Positions 6,942 to 10,710 of a DNA stretch of 10,710 nucleotides are shown here, piece after piece; positions within the stretch are counted from its first letter, which is position 1, and each line of letters starts with the position of its first letter. This stretch comes from Bacteroidetes bacterium UBA6491 (GTDB lineage: Bacteria > Bacteroidota > Bacteroidia > NS11-12g > UBA9320): assembly GCA_002436505.1 (NCBI GenBank), contig DJML01000055.1:1-10710 (forward strand). Direction: 5' to 3'. The notes beneath the pieces are model-generated. The model had not been told where the DNA came from, ran no database searches, and saw only the letters and a list, made by a program, of their open reading frames with translations. Made by a program: the position numbers and the translations under genes.

Positions 6942-7775
6942 ACTGATATCAAGGCTTTTAACAGAATGTGTAAGTGCACCGATAGATATAAGATCGACAC
7001 CTGTTTCGGCATACTCTCGCACATTTTCTAACGTAATGCCACCTGAAGCCTCTGTCTCCGTACGTCCATTAATAACCATTAAGGCTTCCCTGATATCCGA
7101 AGGTGAAAAATTATCCAGCATAATTCTGAATACCTGGGGATAATTCAATACCTCTTTCACCTCTTGCAGATTTCTTGTTTCCACTTCAATCTTCAGATCC
7201 AGTTTTTTCGAGTTTAAATATTCAAGTGCAGATTCTACAGCATTGCTGATCCCGCCCGCATAATCGATATGATTGTCTTTCAGCATGATCATATCATATA
7301 AGCCTTCGCGATGATTGTATCCACCTCCTATTGTGACGGCCCATTTTTCCAGGAAACGAAGACCAGGTGTCGTCTTGCGTGTATCAAGAATTTTAACTTT
7401 CGTTCCTTCTACCAGCTTTACTATTTTGCCAGTAGTTGTAGCAATTCCACTTAATCGTTGCATGCAGTTAAGCAACAATCTTTCTCCGGCTAAAATACTG
7501 TGAACGCTTCCTGAGACAGAAAAACCCTTCATCCGCGGAGTGACAATATCCCCATCGCTTACATATGCATCAAAGACAAGCGTGTCATCAACGGTTTGTA
7601 ATATTGCCCTGGCAAGATCCATTCCCGCAACAATTCCATTTTCCTTAAATAGCAGTTCCGCCTTTCCCTTTTTACCAGGAGGTATTGCTGCCAAAGATGA
7701 ATGATCACCACTCCCGATATCCTCTTTCAGTCCCCGGTTAATAAAATCCGCTGTTCTTTCGTCAAAGAAATTCAT
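6927..7775 (-). CDS. nadC: Nicotinate-nucleotide pyrophosphorylase (quinolinate phosphoribosyltransferase)
   Basis: Converts quinolinate and PRPP to nicotinate mononucleotide, CO2 and pyrophosphate in de novo NAD synthesis. The 282-residue protein has all the usual landmarks: NCMQRLSGIAT (103-113), the substrate-binding LDTRKTTPGLR (130-140), a His-Arg pair in GGGYNHREGLYD, MLKDNHI (164-170), KIEVET, IMLDNF and the C-terminal phosphate-binding ASGGI plus ISIGALTHS. I start it at ATG 7775 (MNFFDERTADFI). A TTG at 7793 would add six residues but would lie on the palindrome at 7792-7809. It follows the DUF4783 gene by 38 bases on the same strand. No nadA or nadB is in the window. Its last five codons are overlapped by the end of the esterase gene on the opposite strand. 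Confidence 0.97.
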   Translation of the reverse strand: MNFFDERTADFINRGLKEDIGSGDHSSLAAIPPGKKGKAELLFKENGIVAGMDLARAILQTVDDTLVFDAYVSDGDIVTPRMKGFSVSGSVHSILAGERLLLNCMQRLSGIATTTGKIVKLVEGTKVKILDTRKTTPGLRFLEKWAVTIGGGYNHREGLYDMIMLKDNHIDYAGGISNAVESALEYLNSKKLDLKIEVETRNLQEVKEVLNYPQVFRIMLDNFSPSDIREALMVINGRTETEASGGITLENVREYAETGVDLISIGALTHSVKSLDISLKEV

Positions 7776-7791
7776 TACCAAAAATTGATGC

Positions 7792-7809
7792 AAATATCTG
7801 CAGATATTT
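7792..7809. promoter_or_regulatory. 18-bp perfect palindrome between DUF4783 gene and nadC
   Basis: AAATATCTGCAGATATTT is fully symmetrical and lies 4 bases past the DUF4783 stop and 16 bases above the nadC ATG. It could be a dimer-binding operator, or in RNA a 7-bp stem with a TGCA loop. A terminator is unlikely because no T-run follows directly. On the minus strand its end plus the next base gives GATATTTG (7798-7791), 7 of 8 for a -7 box, so it may overlap a weak internal promoter. Confidence 0.5.
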
Positions 7810-7813
7810 CAGT

Positions 7814-8218
7814 TTACTCGAATTCAATTTCCTGAATCAGATAATTGTTGTCGATCTTATTTAGAACAATCTTTACCCGGTAAGAGATATCATCTGTTGA
7901 TATATAATTACCGATGGCAATACGCAAACCTGCTCCTGAGTTCCCCTTGTAGGTATAATTAAAGGAAGATGGAGGGTGGTTGTCAAAAAATTTCTTTAGA
8001 ACTATCAGTGCCTGGGAACGGCTGTAAATTTCCTCCTCATTGCCAGGAATCTCCAGTTCAACGCTGGAATGCATCAGATCATACAGGCCCTCCGCGTTTC
8101 CGATGGCAATGGCACTCTCCACAGATCTGTAAATCTCCTGTTGCGGAACTGTGCCCGCAAATGAAAACAAGAATGTAAAAAAGGTCAGAAGAGCTGCACT
8201 GAATCTTATTCTTTCCAT
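7814..8218 (-). CDS. DUF4783 family protein with signal peptide
   Basis: A 134-residue exported protein of unknown function. I chose the ATG at 8218 because it gives MERIRFSAALLTFFTFLFSF, a short basic N-terminus followed by a hydrophobic stretch, with likely cleavage around residues 20-24; longer readings run into the divergent upp leader. There is no lipobox Cys, so it is probably periplasmic, not lipid-anchored. The mature part resembles DUF4783: the pattern AIAIGNAEGLYDLMHSSVEL, then YSRSQALIVLKKFFDNHPPS, then YTYKGNSGAGLRIAIGNY. I recall this family as Bacteroidota-specific with a small NTF2/cystatin-like fold and no known activity; the fold is recollection, not something I can see. It heads a two-gene transcript with nadC, 38 bases downstream. 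Nothing catalytic stands out. Confidence 0.82.
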   Translation of the reverse strand: MERIRFSAALLTFFTFLFSFAGTVPQQEIYRSVESAIAIGNAEGLYDLMHSSVELEIPGNEEEIYSRSQALIVLKKFFDNHPPSSFNYTYKGNSGAGLRIAIGNYISTDDISYRVKIVLNKIDNNYLIQEIEFE

Positions 8219-8229
8219 TGATGCTGTTT

Positions 8230-8237
8230 CAAAGTTA
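8230..8237 (-). promoter_or_regulatory. Possible -7 box (TAACTTTG) above the DUF4783 gene
   Basis: TAACTTTG on the minus strand matches the Bacteroidota -7 consensus exactly and ends 11 bases above the ATG at 8218, implying a leader of only about 5 bases. No TTTG is found 19-21 bases upstream. It is the only perfect box in the 85-base divergent gap (8219-8303). Confidence 0.35.
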
Positions 8238-8303
8238 ATTAATATGCCCAATTTGCTTTTGATTGTGCAAAAATCAATGCATATTTCGTTCCAAAGTTTA
8301 AAT

Positions 8304-8966
8304 ATGAAGGACAAGGCCATAACAATTCTTGGAAATACAGATACGATAATTCAACAAATACTCACTGAACTAAGAGATGTTACCCTTCAGAACGACCGTT
8401 ACAGGTTTCGGGAAAATATTGAAAAATTCGGAATGATCGCAGGATATGAACTGTCCAAAGAACTGGAATATGTATCCATATCAATAGATACCCCTCTGGC
8501 TTCCACTACTTCAAGAATTTTATCACAGCAACCCATCGTTGCAACTGTGTTGAGAGCGGGGATCCCGCTACAGGCAGGTGTGGGCAATATCTTTACTCAA
8601 GCAGACCTGGCTTATATTTCGGCATACAGAAAAGAAGAAACAAAGGAAAAACCTGAAATAGTCGTTGAATATTTAGCGACACCTTCATTGAGGGACCGTG
8701 TTCTTATAATAACTGACACAATGATCGCTACAGGTGAGTCACTTCTTGCCGTCTATGAATCATTTATCAGACATGGCAGGCCGTTAATGACTTTTATAGT
8801 TTCAGTGATTGGCAGTCAATATGGAGTTGATAAGGTAATGGATAATATTCCTGATTGCCGCTTATTTATCGGAGCAATTGATCCGGATCTCAATGAGCAC
8901 GGTTTTATAGTACCGGGCCTTGGAGATGCAGGAGATCTCAGTTTTGGAGCAAAGGCTAGTTTATAA
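8304..8966 (+). CDS. upp: Uracil phosphoribosyltransferase
   Basis: Salvages uracil with PRPP to give UMP in the cytoplasm; 220 residues. The ATG at 8304 gives MKDKAITILG, matching the family N-terminus; the open frame further up overlaps the divergent DUF4783 gene and is not coding. Landmarks are VLRAGIPLQAGVGNIF (82-97), the flexible-loop segment AYRKEET (107-113), the PRPP-binding loop ITDTMIATGES (136-146) and the uracil-binding end GFIVPGLGDAGD (200-211). The PRPP loop departs from the common form DPMLATGGS: Pro is Thr and the second-last Gly is Glu. The Bacteroidota branch is variable here, so I still expect an active enzyme. The stop codon is followed directly by the ATG of the HAD nucleotidase, so the two are almost certainly cotranscribed and translationally coupled. 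Confidence 0.93.
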   Translation: MKDKAITILGNTDTIIQQILTELRDVTLQNDRYRFRENIEKFGMIAGYELSKELEYVSISIDTPLASTTSRILSQQPIVATVLRAGIPLQAGVGNIFTQADLAYISAYRKEETKEKPEIVVEYLATPSLRDRVLIITDTMIATGESLLAVYESFIRHGRPLMTFIVSVIGSQYGVDKVMDNIPDCRLFIGAIDPDLNEHGFIVPGLGDAGDLSFGAKASL

Positions 8967-9662
8967 ATGAAGAAATACAATACCATATTCTTCGATCTTG
9001 ATCACACTCTCTGGGATTTTAAAACAAACGCCAGAATTACCATAAGTGAGATGTACGATCATTTTGAAATGAAGCGTATGGGATTCGCTCAAAGTCAGGA
9101 CGTTTATCAGGAATACGAAAGGATCAACGAATCGCTATGGGTACGATATCGTCTGAATGAGATTGACAAAGCTACACTCCGCCATGAAAGATTCAGTAAG
9201 CTCATTTCCCTTGTTGGAATTGATGATAAAGATCTCGCAGAAAAGCTTAATGAGCATTACATGACTGAATGCAGGATAAAAACAAACCTGATGCCGGGAG
9301 CAAGGGATGTTCTTGAGAACTTAAGCGAAAGGTATCCTTTGCATATCATTTCTAATGGATTCAAAGAGGCACAGCTTATCAAACTGAAGACCTGTGATAT
9401 TGAGCGGTACTTTGATCAGGTCATTTTATCAGAAGAGGTCGGTTATCAGAAACCTCAGCAAGGGATATTCAGAGAAGCTGTAAAAAGGGCAGGCGCTGAT
9501 AAACAAACCAGCATTTATATCGGAGATCATATCGAAACTGATGTAATAGGTGCCATCAATTTTGGCATGGATGTGGTGTTTTATAACCCGGATGGGGTAA
9601 CACACAACGAAAAAGCGACCCATGAAGTGAGAGCATTGAAAGAATTAATAAGAATTTTATAG
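8967..9662 (+). CDS. HAD-family hydrolase, YjjG-like noncanonical pyrimidine nucleotidase
   Basis: A 231-residue soluble HAD phosphatase. Motif I is FFDLDHTLW with nucleophile Asp10 and acid/base Asp12; motif II is IISNG; motif III the Lys of GYQKP; motif IV IGDHIETD, which holds the magnesium-binding acids. The helical cap between motifs I and II (about 20-100) makes it a C1-cap member. The DLDHTLWDF start, the cap and the overall length resemble E. coli YjjG, a 5'-nucleotidase that removes dUMP, dTMP and damaged or analogue pyrimidine nucleotides. Its position directly behind upp, with zero bases between stop and start, supports a pyrimidine nucleotide substrate. An unrelated sugar-phosphate or other phosphatase role cannot be excluded. 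It converges on murQ with 46 bases between them; that gap has a run of A but no good terminator hairpin. Confidence 0.88.
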   Translation: MKKYNTIFFDLDHTLWDFKTNARITISEMYDHFEMKRMGFAQSQDVYQEYERINESLWVRYRLNEIDKATLRHERFSKLISLVGIDDKDLAEKLNEHYMTECRIKTNLMPGARDVLENLSERYPLHIISNGFKEAQLIKLKTCDIERYFDQVILSEEVGYQKPQQGIFREAVKRAGADKQTSIYIGDHIETDVIGAINFGMDVVFYNPDGVTHNEKATHEVRALKELIRIL

Positions 9663-9708
9663 ATCGCTGTCCGAGGAGGCCTGCCACCAGCAAATAAAAA
9701 AACAAGGA

Positions 9709-10515
9709 TCAGATAAGGTTTTCCAGCACTTTTCTTACGCTTCCGTACTTTAGCAGAAGTGTCCTGCACTGTTCATAATCCAGATCCGTTTTTTCCATGA
9801 TCATCCGTGTTCCCCTGTCCACCAGTTTATCATTGGTAAGTTGCATATCAACCATCTTATTCCCTTTCACCTTTCCCATCCGGATCATAACACTTGTCGT
9901 GATCATGTTGAGGATCAGTTTTTGGGCAGTTCCGGCTTTCATTCTTGTGCTTCCGGTGACAAACTCAGGACCAACTTCAACCTCAATTGCATGATCCGCT
10001 ATGCTGCCGATCTCACTATTGACATTACATGAAATTGCACCGGTCAGAATTCCTGTTTCCTTGCATTTTTTAAGGCCTCCGGCCACATAAGGTGTTTTTC
10101 CTGATGCACTGATACCAACAACCACATCTTTTTCAGATATGCTGTGCTTCTTAAGGTCTATCCAGGCCTGATCACGGTCATCTTCCGCTTTCTCCACGGC
10201 TTTTCGAATCGCGCTGTCGCCACCGGCTATTATACCTATCACAAGATCATGCCCCACCCCAAACGTCGGCGGACATTCAGAAGCATCAAGAATTCCAAGC
10301 CTGCCGCTAGTTCCGGAACCTATATAAAAAAGTCTGCCACCATCCAACATTCTATGGACAATGGCAGTTGCTAATTTTTCAATGGTATTGATCTGCTTTT
10401 CTACGGCAGGTGCCACTTTATGATCTTCGGCATTGATACCCCGAAGGATCTGAAGCATTTCCATGTGCTCCAGGTCATCGTAAAGCGAATCAGATTCAGT
10501 TATTGGTCCTACCAT
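9709..10515 (-). CDS. murQ: N-acetylmuramic acid 6-phosphate etherase
   Basis: Cleaves the lactyl ether of MurNAc 6-phosphate to give GlcNAc 6-phosphate and D-lactate, a cytoplasmic step of cell-wall recycling. The single SIS domain is evident: YIGSGTSGRLGILDASECPPTFG (64-86), AGGDSAIRKAVEKAEDD (97-113), VVGISASGKTPYV and GSTRMKAGTAQKLILNMI. The two catalytic glutamates can be placed at E80 (SECPP) and E111 (KAEDD), the same 31-residue spacing as E83 and E114 of E. coli. At 268 residues it is about 30 shorter than E. coli MurQ, mostly through a shorter C-terminal helical tail. The ATG at 10515 gives a natural start. It lies 34 bases after the presumed pnp on the same strand. No anhMurNAc kinase, MurNAc transporter or regulator is adjacent, so the pathway partners lie elsewhere. 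Confidence 0.97.
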   Translation of the reverse strand: MVGPITESDSLYDDLEHMEMLQILRGINAEDHKVAPAVEKQINTIEKLATAIVHRMLDGGRLFYIGSGTSGRLGILDASECPPTFGVGHDLVIGIIAGGDSAIRKAVEKAEDDRDQAWIDLKKHSISEKDVVVGISASGKTPYVAGGLKKCKETGILTGAISCNVNSEIGSIADHAIEVEVGPEFVTGSTRMKAGTAQKLILNMITTSVMIRMGKVKGNKMVDMQLTNDKLVDRGTRMIMEKTDLDYEQCRTLLLKYGSVRKVLENLI

Positions 10516-10549
10516 AAAGCGAATTTAGGTAAAACACGAGAATCAAAAA

Positions 10550-10710
10550 TTATCCTCTTCTTTCGCGACCTCTGTCATAACCACCGCGACGATCTCCGCC
10601 TCTGCGATCTCCGCGATCTCCACCACGACGATCTCCACGGTCTCCATCTCTTCCTCGGTGCTCACGAACTTCCTCGACGTATCCTTCAGGCTTTTCAAGA
10701 AGTGCTTTAC
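10550..10710 (-). CDS. pnp: C-terminal tail of a probable polynucleotide phosphorylase (5' part outside window)
   Basis: The minus strand is open from the window edge to TAA at 10552-10550, giving 53 whole codons. The protein begins KALLEKPEGYVEE, which matches the end of the PNPase S1 domain (typically LSRKALL.KPEGY), and continues as about 35 residues of Arg, Gly and Asp with GDRR/RGGD units and a final GRERRG. PNPase degrades RNA 3' to 5' using phosphate. Such basic glycine-rich tails usually bind RNA without fixed structure. Everything catalytic lies outside the window, so identity rests on the KALLEKPEGY stretch; another S1-domain or RNA-binding protein with an RG tail is possible. The next gene, murQ, starts 34 bases later on the same strand. 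Confidence 0.65.
   Translation of the reverse strand, partial: KALLEKPEGYVEEVREHRGRDGDRGDRRGGDRGDRRGGDRRGGYDRGRERRG
10568..10651. repeat. Imperfect repeats encoding the Arg-Gly-Asp tail
   Basis: Short degenerate units built around GATCTCC and CACGACG, mostly 9-15 bases long, recur through this stretch in step with the reading frame and encode RGD/RGG-type blocks. Repeats of this kind expand and contract easily by slippage without a frameshift. Confidence 0.6.

Noticed and set aside
7776..7793. TTG start for nadC six codons upstream
   Set aside because: The added residues are not part of the family N-terminus, and ATG at 7775 gives the expected MNFFDERT start.
8259..8277. Inverted repeat TTGATT/AATCAA in the DUF4783-upp gap
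   Set aside because: Arms of 6 bases with a 7-base spacer in AT-rich DNA are expected by chance, and there is no promoter context to support an operator.
8258..8289. Candidate upp promoter with TTTG at 8258-8261 and TATTTCG at 8282-8288
   Set aside because: The -7 element lacks one base of spacing and has a mismatch in the TTTG core, too weak to call.
8151..8303. Possible N-terminal extension of upp by 51 residues
   Set aside because: The extension overlaps the signal-peptide codons of the divergent DUF4783 gene, matches no UPRT N-terminus, and the ATG at 8304 gives a normal-length enzyme.
8219..8320. 34-residue N-terminal extension of the DUF4783 protein
   Set aside because: It would hide the signal peptide in the interior of the protein and run across the divergent promoter region into the upp start.
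9663..9708. Possible bidirectional terminator between the HAD gene and murQ
   Set aside because: The GC-rich part offers only GGAGGC/GCCACC pairing with a 2-base loop and a mismatch. The A-run lies on the wrong side for a T-tract after the hairpin in either direction.
10516..10549. Candidate murQ promoter (TTTG, 16 bases, TAAATTCG)
   Set aside because: The spacer is 3 bases short of the usual 19 and the -7 box has a mismatch. Readthrough from the presumed pnp is at least as likely.
1..10710. Search for mobile elements, CRISPR arrays, tRNA or rRNA genes, toxin-antitoxin or phage-defence genes
   Set aside because: None was seen: every stretch of coding DNA belongs to a recognisable core family, and no direct repeats, transposase motifs or cloverleaf sequences were found by eye.

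Overview
The window looks like chromosomal DNA from a member of the Bacteroidota, probably an aerobic Cytophagales- or Sphingobacteriales-like organism. Three things point there. The promoters that can be read fit the Bacteroidota consensus (TTTG, about 19 bases, TAnnTTTG) and not the sigma-70 consensus. A DUF4783 protein, known mainly from this phylum, sits directly upstream of nadC. Start codons generally lack a clear Shine-Dalgarno sequence. Nothing suggests a plasmid, prophage, insertion sequence, CRISPR array or genomic island. This is densely packed housekeeping DNA, with no intergenic gap longer than about 210 bases.

Layout. Positions 1-948 (minus) hold the N-terminal 316 residues of a mitochondrial-type aconitase, with its own well-formed promoter at 970-1000. 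Positions 1069-3967 (minus) form a compact operon: rpoN (sigma-54), a PAP2-like membrane protein, then a PaaG-like crotonase, with a 9-base gap and an 11-base overlap. A divergent intergenic region (3968-4174) separates rpoN from asnS (asparaginyl-tRNA synthetase, plus), which converges on folA (dihydrofolate reductase, minus) with 5 bases between stops. Divergent from folA is an alpha/beta-hydrolase esterase (6264-6941, plus), whose end overlaps the end of nadC (minus). A short secreted DUF4783 protein precedes nadC in the same operon. Divergent from that pair are upp (uracil phosphoribosyltransferase) and an abutting YjjG-like HAD nucleotidase (plus). Then come murQ (minus) and, at the edge, the C-terminal tail of what is probably polynucleotide phosphorylase (minus).

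How the genes work together. Most units are independent core functions: TCA cycle, sigma-54 transcription, tRNA charging, folate, NAD synthesis, pyrimidine salvage, MurNAc recycling and RNA turnover. Two pairings look functional. upp makes UMP from uracil, and the nucleotidase directly behind it belongs to a family that removes non-canonical pyrimidine nucleotides. DUF4783 and nadC share a transcript with a perfect palindrome between them.

I see no strong candidate for a new multi-gene system. The most interesting signals are regulatory: a 14-bp perfect palindrome inside the aconitase promoter spacer and an 18-bp perfect palindrome just upstream of nadC. Two protein-level features also deserve a look: a coiled-coil insertion in AsnRS and an Arg-Gly-Asp-rich tail on the presumed PNPase.
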